Origin: Isoptericola peretonis
GTDB taxonomy: Bacteria > Actinomycetota > Actinomycetes > Actinomycetales > Cellulomonadaceae
Assembly: GCA_023241745.1 (NCBI GenBank)
Contig: JALQCY010000003.1
Coordinates: forward strand, 372,001-436,000
DNA: 64,000 nt
Direction: 5' to 3'
The notes beneath the pieces were generated by a model. It searched no databases, had not been told where the DNA came from, and saw nothing but the letters and a program-made list of their open reading frames with translations. Within the stretch, counting starts at the first letter, position 1. Every line of letters starts with the position of its first letter. A program made the position numbers and the translations under genes. Below, piece by piece: positions 31,523 through 40,257 of this stretch.

Positions 31523-32371
31523 ATGACCTCGACGACGAGGGTGCTGGCCGCGGGACGACGCCACTCGGTCGCGTGCCGCGCCGACGGGACGGTGGTCGCC
31601 ACCGGCCACGACGGGGCGGGCGAGTGCCAGGTGCAGCGGTGGACCGACGTCGTCGCCGTGGCGGCGGGCAACGTCCACCCGGCGACGAACACGGGCCGGT
31701 CCCACACGGTGGGTCTCCGCGCGGACGGCACGGTCCTGGCGACCGGGTGGGACGGCGACGGGCAGTGCGACGTGGCGGGGTGGCGAGACGTCGTGGCCGT
31801 CGCAGCGGGCTGGCGGCGCACGCTCGGCCTGCGCGCGGACGGCACCGTGGTGGCCGCCGGCCGGGAGTCGGAGGGCCAGTGCGACGTGGGGTCGTGGCGG
31901 GAGGTCGTGAGCGTCTCGGCGGGCGACTGGCACTCGGTCGCGGTCCGGGCGGACGGCCGCGCGCTGGCCGCGGGCAGCGACCGGCGGGGCCAGAGCGCCG
32001 TCGACGGCTGGCGCGACCTCGCCGACGCGTCCGCCGGGTACCTGCACACCGTCGGGCTGCGGCGCGACGGGCGGGTCGTCGCCACGGGGGACCGCACGGC
32101 GGGCGCGTGCGCCGTGGACGACTGGGAGGACGTCGTGGCCGTCGACGCAGGAAGCCGGCACACGGTCGGGCTCACGGCGTCAGGCCTCGTCCTCGCGACG
32201 GGCGACGACGGGTCCGGGCAGTGCGACGTCGGTGACTGGCGGGACGTCGTCGCGGTGGCGGCGGGGGCGACGCACACCCTGGGGCTGCGGGCCGACGGCG
32301 CGGTCCTCGCCGTGGGGGACGACTCCGACGGGCAGTGCGGCACCGGCTCCTGGGCGGTCCGCCGGCCCTGA
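31523..32371 (+). CDS. RCC1-like seven-repeat beta-propeller protein
   Basis: 282 aa made almost entirely of seven repeats of about 37 residues with the pattern LRADGTVxATGxDxxGQCDV-xxWRDVVAVAAG. This matches RCC1/BLIP-II-like repeats, and seven is the number for a closed propeller. There is no signal peptide or membrane segment, so it should be cytoplasmic. Each repeat has a conserved CDV and Trp. The function is likely protein-protein binding; no partner is evident. GAGGGAG precedes ATG 31523. Confidence 0.88.
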   Translation: MTSTTRVLAAGRRHSVACRADGTVVATGHDGAGECQVQRWTDVVAVAAGNVHPATNTGRSHTVGLRADGTVLATGWDGDGQCDVAGWRDVVAVAAGWRRTLGLRADGTVVAAGRESEGQCDVGSWREVVSVSAGDWHSVAVRADGRALAAGSDRRGQSAVDGWRDLADASAGYLHTVGLRRDGRVVATGDRTAGACAVDDWEDVVAVDAGSRHTVGLTASGLVLATGDDGSGQCDVGDWRDVVAVAAGATHTLGLRADGAVLAVGDDSDGQCGTGSWAVRRP

Positions 32372-32488
32372 CATCCCCCGTGAGAGCTACCCGACCTGCT
32401 CACCTCGGGGCGATTCGCGGCGCGGAGCACGCTCCTAGCGTGGTTCCTGGCCGGCGAACCGCGCGGCCGGTCAGCGACGGAGGCCCTC

Positions 32489-33400
32489 ATGAGCACGACG
32501 ACCACCACATCCCGCCCGGACCCCCAGGGCCGTGGCCCTCAGGACCACGGATCCCCGGACGACGGGACGCGCGTCGACCGGGGCGGGCCGGTCGCCCGGT
32601 TCTTCCGGTTCCCCCTGACGTGGATGCTGATCGGCGTGGTGGCCATCGGCGTCGTCAGCGGCGCCACCGCCGAGGCAGAGCCGGTCGCGGCGCTCCCGGT
32701 GGTGGGTGCGGCGCTCGCGGTGGTCGTCTACCGGGCGGTCATGCGCTTCGTCGCCCGCCGCCGCACCCCGGAGATCGCGGCCCGCCGGGCCGTGCCCGAG
32801 GCGCTGCTCGGCGCCGCCCTGGGCCTGGGGTTCGTCGCGGTCTCCGCGTCCGTCATCACCGCGCTGGGCGGCTACTCGTTCAGCTGGGCCGACGTCGACG
32901 TCCTCGCCGTCGCGGGCCCCCTGCTCGCGGTCGCGTGCGGCGCCGCGGTCACCGAGGAGCTGATGTTCCGCGGGTTCGGGGTGCAGGCCCTGGAGCGGCT
33001 GCTCGGGAGCTGGGTCGCGCTGGCGATCACGGCCCTGTTCTTCGGCGTGACCCACCTGCTCAACCCGGGCGCCACCCTGTGGACCGGGGCGGCGATCGCG
33101 ATCGAGGCGGGCGGCATGCTCGGCGCCGCGTTCCTCTGGCGCCGCAACCTCTGGTTCGTCATCGGGACCCACTTCGCCTGGAACACGACGGTCGGGCTGC
33201 TCGGCCTCCCCGTCTCGGGGCACGTCGCGCCCGGCGTGCTGTCCGCCGACGTCTCGGGCCCGGCCCTGCTGACGGGCGGCGCGTTCGGCATCGAAGGTTC
33301 CGTCGTGACCGTGACGCTGGGGGTGCTGATCGCCGTCCCGATGCTCCTGCTCGCCCGGCGCCGCGGGACGTTCGTCCCGACACGACGCCCCCGCCCGTAG
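32489..33400 (+). CDS. CPBP-family intramembrane metalloprotease
   Basis: 303 aa. After a hydrophilic N-terminus of about 35 residues there are roughly eight membrane helices. Motif 1 EELMFRGF, motif 2 FFGVTHL and motif 3 HFAWN are all intact, giving the Glu/His metal ligands of CAAX-protease/bacteriocin-processing (ABI) enzymes. Substrates are unknown; relatives process prenylated proteins, bacteriocins or anti-sigma factors. It is followed after 9 nt by a sensor kinase gene and may share its operon. Confidence 0.93.
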   Translation: MSTTTTTSRPDPQGRGPQDHGSPDDGTRVDRGGPVARFFRFPLTWMLIGVVAIGVVSGATAEAEPVAALPVVGAALAVVVYRAVMRFVARRRTPEIAARRAVPEALLGAALGLGFVAVSASVITALGGYSFSWADVDVLAVAGPLLAVACGAAVTEELMFRGFGVQALERLLGSWVALAITALFFGVTHLLNPGATLWTGAAIAIEAGGMLGAAFLWRRNLWFVIGTHFAWNTTVGLLGLPVSGHVAPGVLSADVSGPALLTGGAFGIEGSVVTVTLGVLIAVPMLLLARRRGTFVPTRRPRP

Positions 33401-33409
33401 GCTCGGGCC

Positions 33410-34672
33410 GTGCCCGTCAACCACGCCACCGGCCGGGCCCCGCGCCCCGGTTCGTCCCCCTTCCGGTGGAGCGCCCAGCGGCCGGGGGTGCGGGACGGCC
33501 TGCTGGCGGCGGTGCTCGCGGTGCTGGGCTTCGTGCCGACGCTGTCGGCGATCGGGGTCGAGCTCGGCGACCTGCCCGAACGGCCGGCGGACGTCTGGAC
33601 GGTCGTCCTCGTGCTCGCGCAGTCCTTGCCGCTCGCGGTCCGCCGCCGGTGGCCGGGGGCCTGCCTGGCGGTCGTCGGGACGGCGCTCGCGCTGGACCAG
33701 GCGCTCTCGTACCCACCGACGTTCGCGAGCATCGGCCTGTACGTCGCGGTGTACTCCGCCGGGGCACACCTGGCGCGGTTCCGGCGTGGCGCCGCCGCGC
33801 TGACGACGGCCGGCTTCGCCGCCCTCGCGGGCACGCTGTCCGCCCTCGGCTCGCCCAACCGGCTCCCGATCTTTCTCACCTTCTACCTCGTCCTGGTGGT
33901 GATCTGGATGGTCGGCACGGGGATGCGACGCCGGCGGGCCGAGGAGGTCGCGCACCGGCGGCTGGCCGCCTCCGCGGCGGCGGCGGACGAGCGGGCGAGG
34001 ATCGCCCGCGAGCTGCACGACGTGGTGACCCACCACGTGACGGCGATGGTGGTCCAGGCCGACGCCGCGCAGTACCTCCTGGCGGGCACGCCCGAGCGGG
34101 CGGGCGAAGGCCTCGCCGCCATCAGCGGGACCGGGCGCCGCGCCCTGACCGAGCTGCGGCACCTGCTGGGCGTGCTCGAGGCGACCGGAGAGGCGCCGAC
34201 CTCGGAGCGGACGCCGGCCCTGGGCAGCGTGGAGGACCTCGTCGAGCGGGCCCGCCAGGCAGGTCAGCCGGTGGAGTGGACCGAGGACGGCGAGCGCCGG
34301 GACCGGCCGGACGCGGTCGAGCTCGCCGCCTACCGGGTGGTGCAGGAGGCGCTCACCAACGCGCTCAAGCACGCCCCGGGGCGACCGACCGCCGTCCACC
34401 TGCGCCACGGCGACGCGTGGCTGGAGGTCGAGGTGCGCACCGAGGGCCCTGCCGTTCAGGACGGGGACTCCGCGGCGGCACCCGACGCCCCCCAGGTCGC
34501 CGAGCCGGGCGCCCCGCGCGGCGGCCGCGGCCTCGCCGGGCTGCGGGAACGGGTCCGGGTGCTCGACGGAGACCTGGAGGCCGGCCGCCTGCCCGGCGGC
34601 GGGTTCGTCGTCCGCGCCCGGATCCCCGCCGCGCCCACGGCCCTCGCCGCCGCGACCCGGAGGAGCTCATGA
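33410..34672 (+). CDS. Two-component sensor histidine kinase (HisKA_3/NarL type)
   Basis: 420 aa. Five or so membrane helices form the N-terminal half. The dimerisation/phosphoacceptor segment is ARIARELHDVVTHHVTAMVV with the phospho-His in ELHD, and the HATPase domain has an N box in QEALTNALKHAPG and a G box in GGRGLAGLRERV. It phosphorylates the LuxR-type regulator downstream; the signal is unknown. GTG 33410. The stop overlaps the regulator start (ATGA). Confidence 0.95.
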   Translation: MPVNHATGRAPRPGSSPFRWSAQRPGVRDGLLAAVLAVLGFVPTLSAIGVELGDLPERPADVWTVVLVLAQSLPLAVRRRWPGACLAVVGTALALDQALSYPPTFASIGLYVAVYSAGAHLARFRRGAAALTTAGFAALAGTLSALGSPNRLPIFLTFYLVLVVIWMVGTGMRRRRAEEVAHRRLAASAAAADERARIARELHDVVTHHVTAMVVQADAAQYLLAGTPERAGEGLAAISGTGRRALTELRHLLGVLEATGEAPTSERTPALGSVEDLVERARQAGQPVEWTEDGERRDRPDAVELAAYRVVQEALTNALKHAPGRPTAVHLRHGDAWLEVEVRTEGPAVQDGDSAAAPDAPQVAEPGAPRGGRGLAGLRERVRVLDGDLEAGRLPGGGFVVRARIPAAPTALAAATRRSS

Positions 34673-35370
34673 CCGTCCCGCCGTCGGAGGCACGACCCGT
34701 CCGTGTCCTGGTCTGCGAGGACCAGGAGCTGGTCCGGGTCGGCTACGTGACCATCTTCTCCGCGCAGCCGGACCTGGAGGTCGTGGGCGAGGCGGCGGAC
34801 GGGCGCGCGGCCGTCGAGGCGGCGCGCCGGCTGCGCCCCGACGTGGTGGTCATGGACGTCCGCATGCCGGTGCTGGACGGCATCGAGGCCACACGGCAGA
34901 TCGCGGGACCGGGCGTCGAGCCGCCGGCCAGGGTCCTGATGGTCACCACCTTCAACGTCGACGAGTACGTCTACGAGGCGCTCCGTGCCGGGGCGAGCGG
35001 GTTCCTGCTGAAGGACTCTCCCCCGGCCGAGCTGGTGGACGGCATCCGGACCGTCGCCCGGGGCGAGTCCCTCCTGGCGCCCACCGTCACCCGCGCCCTC
35101 ATCGGTCGCTTCGCCGGGCGGCTGCATCCGGCGGACACGGCCCGGCCGGCGCGCGACGAGATCGTCCGCGTCCTCACCCCCCGTGAGCTCGAGGTGCTCG
35201 AACAGCTCGCTGCCGGGCTGTCCAACGCGGAGATCGCCGGGGTGCTCGTCATCACGCCGGAGACGGTCAAGACCTACGTGTCCCGGATCCTGGCGAAGCT
35301 CGGGCTCCGCGACCGGGTGCAGGCGGTGGTGCTCGCCTACCGGGTGGGGCTCGTCTCGCCGACGGATTGA
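34669..35370 (+). CDS. Two-component response regulator, NarL/LuxR family
   Basis: 233 aa. The receiver domain has EDQ near the start, phospho-acceptor Asp in VVMDVRMPVLDG and Lys in FLLKDSPP. The C-terminal LuxR HTH is LTPRELEVLEQLAAGLSNAEIA then ETVKTYVSRILAKLGLRDR. ATG 34669 overlaps the kinase stop by 4 nt, so the pair is co-translated. Targets may include the CPBP protease gene upstream. Confidence 0.96.
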   Translation: MTVPPSEARPVRVLVCEDQELVRVGYVTIFSAQPDLEVVGEAADGRAAVEAARRLRPDVVVMDVRMPVLDGIEATRQIAGPGVEPPARVLMVTTFNVDEYVYEALRAGASGFLLKDSPPAELVDGIRTVARGESLLAPTVTRALIGRFAGRLHPADTARPARDEIVRVLTPRELEVLEQLAAGLSNAEIAGVLVITPETVKTYVSRILAKLGLRDRVQAVVLAYRVGLVSPTD

Positions 35371-35572
35371 CGATCGCACCCACCGGCGCGCGTCCCGCAC
35401 GCTCGTTCCCTCTCGCGGGCAGCTCCGTGGCACCGCCGAGGTCGTCCGGGCGACAAGACGCTGCTGGTGGAATACGCGGGGCCCCTGGGCGACGCCTCGG
35501 CCGAGCGATTCGGTGCTGGCGAGGCATACGCGGGAGGGAATCGGCTGGTGCCGGGCATCCGCCGCCACGACC

Positions 35573-36427
35573 ATGGTGCGCATGCCACCAGCGGCTGCCG
35601 TCGTCGAGATCGCGTGCGACGAGTCCGGGTTCACCGGCACCAACCTCCTGGACCCCGCCTCGCCGGTCATCGCGCACGCCGCGACCGACCTCACGGTGCC
35701 GGAGGCGGAGGGGCTGCTCGGCACGCTCCGGTCGCGGTTCAACCACCGGCGGGCCGTGGAGCACAAGGCCCACCTGCTGCTCCGGCCGGGGCAGCCGGAC
35801 GCGGTGGCGTGGTTCCTGGCCGAGCTGGCGGGTCGGTCGACGGTGCACGTGGTCGACAAGCGCGACCACCTCGCCAGGCGGGTGCTCGACCTGCTGGGCG
35901 GCGCGCCGTCCTACCTCGACGGCACCCGGTTCGGCGCGGACCGCGGCGCCTCGGTCGCCGAGCTGCGGGAGCGGGCAGACGTCCTCGCGGCCTTCGTCGC
36001 GATGACGCACCTCAAGCACCGCCGGCGTCCGGACCCCGCCGCCGTCGACCGGTTCCTCGCCGTCGTGCCCCGCGGCGTGCGCGAGCTGGCCGCGCTCGGT
36101 CGGTCCGACGTCGTCTCGGTCCTCGAACGGCTGCTCGACGGCGACCCCGCCGTCCCGCCGCCGCTCGAGCCCCTGGTGCCGGCGCTCGCGGAGACCGTGC
36201 TGCGCTGGAGCGACGGCCGCCGGTCCGTCGCCGTCGTGCACGACGAGCAGAGCGCCCTCACCCCGCAGCGCACGGCCCTGCTGGCCGCGAGCCTGGCCGC
36301 GGCCGCGTTCCCCGGGCCGCCGCCCCTGCTCGGCGTGCGCCAGGTGGACTCCCGGCACGACCCTCGCGTGCAGGTGGCCGACCTGCTCGCCGGGCTCGCG
36401 CGCAGCGGCGCGACCGCGCCGGCCTGA
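35573..36427 (+). CDS. DUF3800-like protein
   Basis: 284 aa. The start VVEIACDESGFTG matches the DUF3800 opening DESG (RNase H-like acidic strand), and DPRVQVADLLAGLAR near the C-terminus matches its conserved QVADLLAG-type helix; an RFNHRRAVEHKAH segment lies between. DUF3800 proteins are proposed RNase-H-fold nucleases, often near mobile elements or defence genes. ATG 35573 was chosen; ATG 35582 is equally possible and neither has a clear ribosome binding site. It stands alone downstream of the two-component genes. Confidence 0.78.
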   Translation: MVRMPPAAAVVEIACDESGFTGTNLLDPASPVIAHAATDLTVPEAEGLLGTLRSRFNHRRAVEHKAHLLLRPGQPDAVAWFLAELAGRSTVHVVDKRDHLARRVLDLLGGAPSYLDGTRFGADRGASVAELRERADVLAAFVAMTHLKHRRRPDPAAVDRFLAVVPRGVRELAALGRSDVVSVLERLLDGDPAVPPPLEPLVPALAETVLRWSDGRRSVAVVHDEQSALTPQRTALLAASLAAAAFPGPPPLLGVRQVDSRHDPRVQVADLLAGLARSGATAPA

Positions 36428-36485
36428 GCCGCGTCGTCGGGCCACGCACGAAGGGCACCAGATCTCGACCGGGTGAAATTGGGGG

Positions 36486-36527
36486 TTGCGCTACGGGAAA
36501 CCGGTCCCTTACGGTCAAGAAACCGGT
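36486..36527 (+). promoter_or_regulatory. Putative promoter with two operator-like boxes upstream of pectate lyase
   Basis: TTGCGC (36486-36491) and TACGGT (36510-36515) are spaced by 18 nt. GAAACCGGT occurs at 36497-36505 inside the spacer and again at 36519-36527 just after the -10, 22 bp apart (two helical turns). ACCGGT is palindromic, as in LacI-family sites. Repression of the pectate lyase gene in the absence of inducer is the simplest reading; inferred from layout. Confidence 0.55.
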
Positions 36528-36640
36528 TGCTGTGACCTGATCGTGACCAATGAAGGTTCTCGACTGTGGGACCGCGCCCCAGCGGGCGTCGTGGCACCGG
36601 TGAAAGTCCCGCGTTCGACGACGAAGGTGAGGCAAGGACG

Positions 36641-39358
36641 ATGAGACGACAAGCAGCGCGACGACTCCTCGCGGCGGGGGTGACGACATCCCTGGCCGCC
36701 GCGATCGGAGTGACCGCCCTGACCCTCCCCGGCGCCCAGGCCGCGACAGGCACCGCCACGGGGTTCGCGAGCCAGAACGGAGGCACGACGGGCGGTGCGG
36801 GCGGCGAGACGGTCCGCGCCACGACCGGCACGCAGATCCACGAGGCGCTGTGCGGCCGCGCCAGCAGCGACACCCCGATCACCATCGAGGTGGCGGGCAC
36901 CATCAACCACGGCAACACGAGCAAGGTGTCCGGCGAGAGCTGCAGCACCGCCGACGGGGTCATCGAGCTCAAGGAGATCAGCAACGTCACCATCGTGGGT
37001 ATCGGTGACCAGGCGGTCTTCGACCAGATCGGCATCCACATCCGCAGCTCGAGCAACATCATCCTGCAGAACCTGACGGTCCAGAACGTCAAGAAGTCCG
37101 GGTCGCCCACCTCCAACGGCGGCGACGCCATCGGCATGGAGAGCGACGTCCGCAACGTCTGGGCGGACCACCTGACGCTCAAGGCCTCGGGCGGCGAGTC
37201 GGAGGGCTTCGACGGCCTGTTCGACATGAAGGACAACACGCAGTACGTGACGCTCTCGTACAGCACCCTGAGCGACTCCGGCCGCGGCGGCCTCATCGGC
37301 TCGAGCGAGAGCGACCGGTCCAACGGGTTCGTGACCTTCCACCACAACCTGTACTCGAACATCGACTCGCGCACGCCCCTGCTGCGCGGCGGTGTCGCGC
37401 ACGCCTACAACAACCACTACGTGAACCTCCACGAGTCCGGCATCAACTCGCGGGCCGGGGCGAAGGCGAAGGTCGAGAACAACTACTTCGAGGACTCGAA
37501 GGACGTGCTCGGCACCTTCTACACGGACGAGGCCGGCACCTGGCAGGTCGCGGGGAACGTCTTCGACAACGTCACCTGGTCCGAGCCCGGCGCCGAGAAC
37601 AACCCGGCCGGCCCGGACCCGGAGTCCACGACGTCGGTCTCCATCCCCTACTCCTACAGCCCCGACGACGCGAGCTGCGTGCCCGACGTCGTCGCCCAGA
37701 CCGCCGGTGCCGGCTCGGGCATGCAGGTCTCGGACGGCTCGTGCACCCCGCAGGAGCCGGAGCCGACGCCGGACCCGACGGACCCCGACCCGGAGCCCAC
37801 GGACCCCGACCCGGAGCCGACCGACCCCGAGCCCACCGACCCCCCGACCGGCACGAACCTCAGCCTCGGCGCGGGCTCGGACGGGTCCAGCAAGGCGGAC
37901 GGCACCAGCTTCGGCAACGTCCGTGACGGCGACCTGAGCACGTACTGGTCCCCGTCGGGCACGACCGGCCGCGTGTCGATCAAGTGGGCCTCGCCCACCA
38001 CCGTGTCGCAGGTCAACATCGTCGAGACGGCGGGGACCAAGGGCACCATCGGCTCGTGGCGGCTCGTCGACCACGGCACCGGGGACGTCCTCGCCTCCGG
38101 CAGCGGGGCCGGCGTCGCCACCTTCCCCTCGACCTCGCTGAGCAAGCTCAGCTACGAGATCACCAGCGCGTCGGGCACCCCGCAGGTCGCCGAGTTCGAG
38201 ACCTACGCCGGCCAGGGGTCGACGCCCGACCCGGACCCCGAGCCCACGGACCCGGACCCGGAGCCCACGGACCCCGGCCCCACGCCGGACCCGGGCTCGG
38301 GCGCGCTCTACGCGGCCCCGGACGGCACCGCGAGCGCGGCCGGCACCGAGGCCGACCCGACGACGCTCCCCGCGGCGATCGCCGCGGTCGAGCCGGGCGG
38401 CCAGATCTACCTGCGCGGCGGCCAGTACGACCTGGCCGACACGGTGACGATCGAGCCGGGCAACGACGGCACGTCGTCCGACCGCACGCTGCTCTCGGCG
38501 TACCCGGGCGAGACGCCGGTGCTGGACTTCTCCGCGCAGGCGGAGGACTCCGCGAACCGTGGCCTCGCCATCGGCGGCGACTACTGGCACGTGTACGGGA
38601 TCGTCGTGCAGCACGCCGGCGACAACGGCATCCTGCTCGGCGGCAGCAACAACGTCATCGAGCGCACCGTGACCCGCTTCAACCACGACACCGGCCTGCA
38701 GCTCTCACGCCTGGTCGCCGGTGCCCCGGCGAGCGAGTGGCCGTCGAACAACCTCATCCTCAGCGCCGAGTCGCACGACAACGCGGACTCCGACGGCGAG
38801 GACGCGGACGGCTTCGCGGCCAAGCTCACCTCCGGGCCGGGCAACGTGTTCCGGTACGCGGTGGCGCACCACAACATCGACGACGGCTGGGACCTGTACA
38901 CCAAGACGGACACGGGCCCGATCGGCGAGGTGACCATCGAGAGCTCGCTCGCGTTCGAGAACGGCACGCTCTCGGACGGCTCGCAGGCCGGCAGCGGTGA
39001 CCGCAACGGCTACAAGCTGGGCGGCGAGGACATCGAGGTGGACCACGTGGTGCGCGACAGCATCGCCTACCAGAACGGCAAGCACGGGTTCACGTTCAAC
39101 AGCAACCCGGGCTCGATGACGATCGACGGCAACGTCAGCATCGGCAACGAGGAGCGCAACTTCAACTTCGACGAGGGGAGCCACACGTTCACGGACAACG
39201 TCTCGTGCGACAGCGGCTCCACCGACCGGATCGTCGGGAACGACGCCGGGGGCAACTCGTTCTGGGACGGCAGCAACGGCGCCGCGTGCGGTGCCTACGC
39301 GGGCGGCCTGGACTGGTCCTTCGCGGCGGACGGCGTCCTGGAGGTGACGTTCGGCTGA
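36641..39358 (+). CDS. Secreted multidomain pectate lyase (PL1 + discoidin-like module + PL9)
   Basis: 905 aa, secreted. A signal peptide (RRQAARRLLAAGVTTSLAAA to GAQA/A) leads to a PL1 parallel beta-helix: GGRGGLIGSS and VTFHHNLYSNIDSRTPLLRGG carry the PL1 vWiDH-equivalent and RxPxxR motifs. A first linker of PDPEPTD repeats precedes an F5/8-type-C-like carbohydrate-binding module (NVRDGDLSTYWSPSGTTG). A second PDPEPTD linker leads to a PL9 beta-helix (GLQLSRL, SHDNADSDGEDADGFAAKL, HHNIDDGWDLYTK), whose Asp-rich calcium site and catalytic Lys are visible. Both domains cleave polygalacturonate by beta-elimination, so one chain carries two unrelated catalytic folds. A promoter with operator-like boxes and a strong terminator flank it. 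Confidence 0.95.
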   Translation: MRRQAARRLLAAGVTTSLAAAIGVTALTLPGAQAATGTATGFASQNGGTTGGAGGETVRATTGTQIHEALCGRASSDTPITIEVAGTINHGNTSKVSGESCSTADGVIELKEISNVTIVGIGDQAVFDQIGIHIRSSSNIILQNLTVQNVKKSGSPTSNGGDAIGMESDVRNVWADHLTLKASGGESEGFDGLFDMKDNTQYVTLSYSTLSDSGRGGLIGSSESDRSNGFVTFHHNLYSNIDSRTPLLRGGVAHAYNNHYVNLHESGINSRAGAKAKVENNYFEDSKDVLGTFYTDEAGTWQVAGNVFDNVTWSEPGAENNPAGPDPESTTSVSIPYSYSPDDASCVPDVVAQTAGAGSGMQVSDGSCTPQEPEPTPDPTDPDPEPTDPDPEPTDPEPTDPPTGTNLSLGAGSDGSSKADGTSFGNVRDGDLSTYWSPSGTTGRVSIKWASPTTVSQVNIVETAGTKGTIGSWRLVDHGTGDVLASGSGAGVATFPSTSLSKLSYEITSASGTPQVAEFETYAGQGSTPDPDPEPTDPDPEPTDPGPTPDPGSGALYAAPDGTASAAGTEADPTTLPAAIAAVEPGGQIYLRGGQYDLADTVTIEPGNDGTSSDRTLLSAYPGETPVLDFSAQAEDSANRGLAIGGDYWHVYGIVVQHAGDNGILLGGSNNVIERTVTRFNHDTGLQLSRLVAGAPASEWPSNNLILSAESHDNADSDGEDADGFAAKLTSGPGNVFRYAVAHHNIDDGWDLYTKTDTGPIGEVTIESSLAFENGTLSDGSQAGSGDRNGYKLGGEDIEVDHVVRDSIAYQNGKHGFTFNSNPGSMTIDGNVSIGNEERNFNFDEGSHTFTDNVSCDSGSTDRIVGNDAGGNSFWDGSNGAACGAYAGGLDWSFAADGVLEVTFG

Positions 39359-39398
39359 CCTGACCATCGATCTCGCGACGCCGTCCGCGGCGCCGCGG

Positions 39399-39437
39399 CC
39401 CGGCCGGCCCGTCGACTCCTCCGACGGACCGGCCGGG
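39399..39437. terminator. Strong hairpin terminator
   Basis: CCCGGCCGG and CCGTCG pair with CGACGG and CCGGCCGGG (15 bp, one C-A mismatch) around a 7-nt loop, between the convergent pectate lyase and hydrolase genes. Confidence 0.75.
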
Positions 39438-39454
39438 TCGTTCCGGAGGCCGGG

Positions 39455-40255
39455 TCAGCGCAGGGCGAAGAACGTCGCCGCGGCGGCGAGCACCTCGCCC
39501 GCCCGCTCGGTGCCGACGAAACCGTGGTCGGCACCGGGCAGCTCCAGCAGCCGGCACGCCACGTCCTCGCGCCGGCACGCCGTCTCGAGGGCCCGCGCCT
39601 CCGGCAGGAGCGAGTCCCGCTCTCCGACGGCGACGAACGTCGGCGGGAGCCCGCGGGCCGACCGGTGCAGGCGGGGCGCGTCGGCCGGGCCGACGCCGGT
39701 CCATGCGCGCATCGCGTACGTCGAGAGCTCCAGCCCCGGCCCGCCGGGCAGCGCGTCGTCGTACGTCTCGAGCGACAGGTCGAGGTTCGGGTTGGTGAGC
39801 AGCAGGCCTGCGAGCCGGTGGCCGGCCCGCGCGGCGGCCAGCGTCGCGACGGCGCCGCCCGCGGAGTCGCCGTCGAGGTACAGCCGGGCGAACCCCTCGC
39901 GGGCGAGGAGGTCGACGGCCGCGAGGGCGTCGGCGACGGCGTCGTCGAGCGTCGCCTCGGGTGCGAGGCGGTAGTCCACGGACAGCACCACCAGACCGAG
40001 GGCGTCGGCGGCCTGCCGGCACCAGCCGTCCTGCAGCTCGAGGTCGCCGAACAGCCCGAAGCCGCCGTGCAGGAACACGGCCGCCGCGCCCGGCCGTCGC
40101 TGTGCCGGGGTGTACCGGCGCAGCGCGAGGCCGTCGTGCCGCAGGTCCTGCACCCGGCCGGAGAACGGTCGCGGCGGCCGGGCGGCGGCGCGCTCGTGCG
40201 CGCCGCGCCGCAGCTCCGTGACGTCCGGCCCCGGCTCCGGTCCCCCGGGACTCAC
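39455..40255 (-). CDS. Alpha/beta hydrolase, HSL/acetyl-esterase type
   Basis: 266 aa. HGGFGLFGD is the HGGG-type oxyanion motif of hormone-sensitive-lipase-like esterases, DYRLAPEATLDDAVAD follows, GDSAGG is the nucleophile elbow and GADHGF supplies the His. Such enzymes deacylate small esters; beside a pectate lyase an acetyl-esterase role is possible but unproven. GTG 40255 starts 2 nt after the stop of the large surface-protein gene, so it may be translated from the same transcript. Confidence 0.9.
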   Translation of the reverse strand: MSPGGPEPGPDVTELRRGAHERAAARPPRPFSGRVQDLRHDGLALRRYTPAQRRPGAAAVFLHGGFGLFGDLELQDGWCRQAADALGLVVLSVDYRLAPEATLDDAVADALAAVDLLAREGFARLYLDGDSAGGAVATLAAARAGHRLAGLLLTNPNLDLSLETYDDALPGGPGLELSTYAMRAWTGVGPADAPRLHRSARGLPPTFVAVGERDSLLPEARALETACRREDVACRLLELPGADHGFVGTERAGEVLAAAATFFALR

Positions 40256-40257
40256 CC

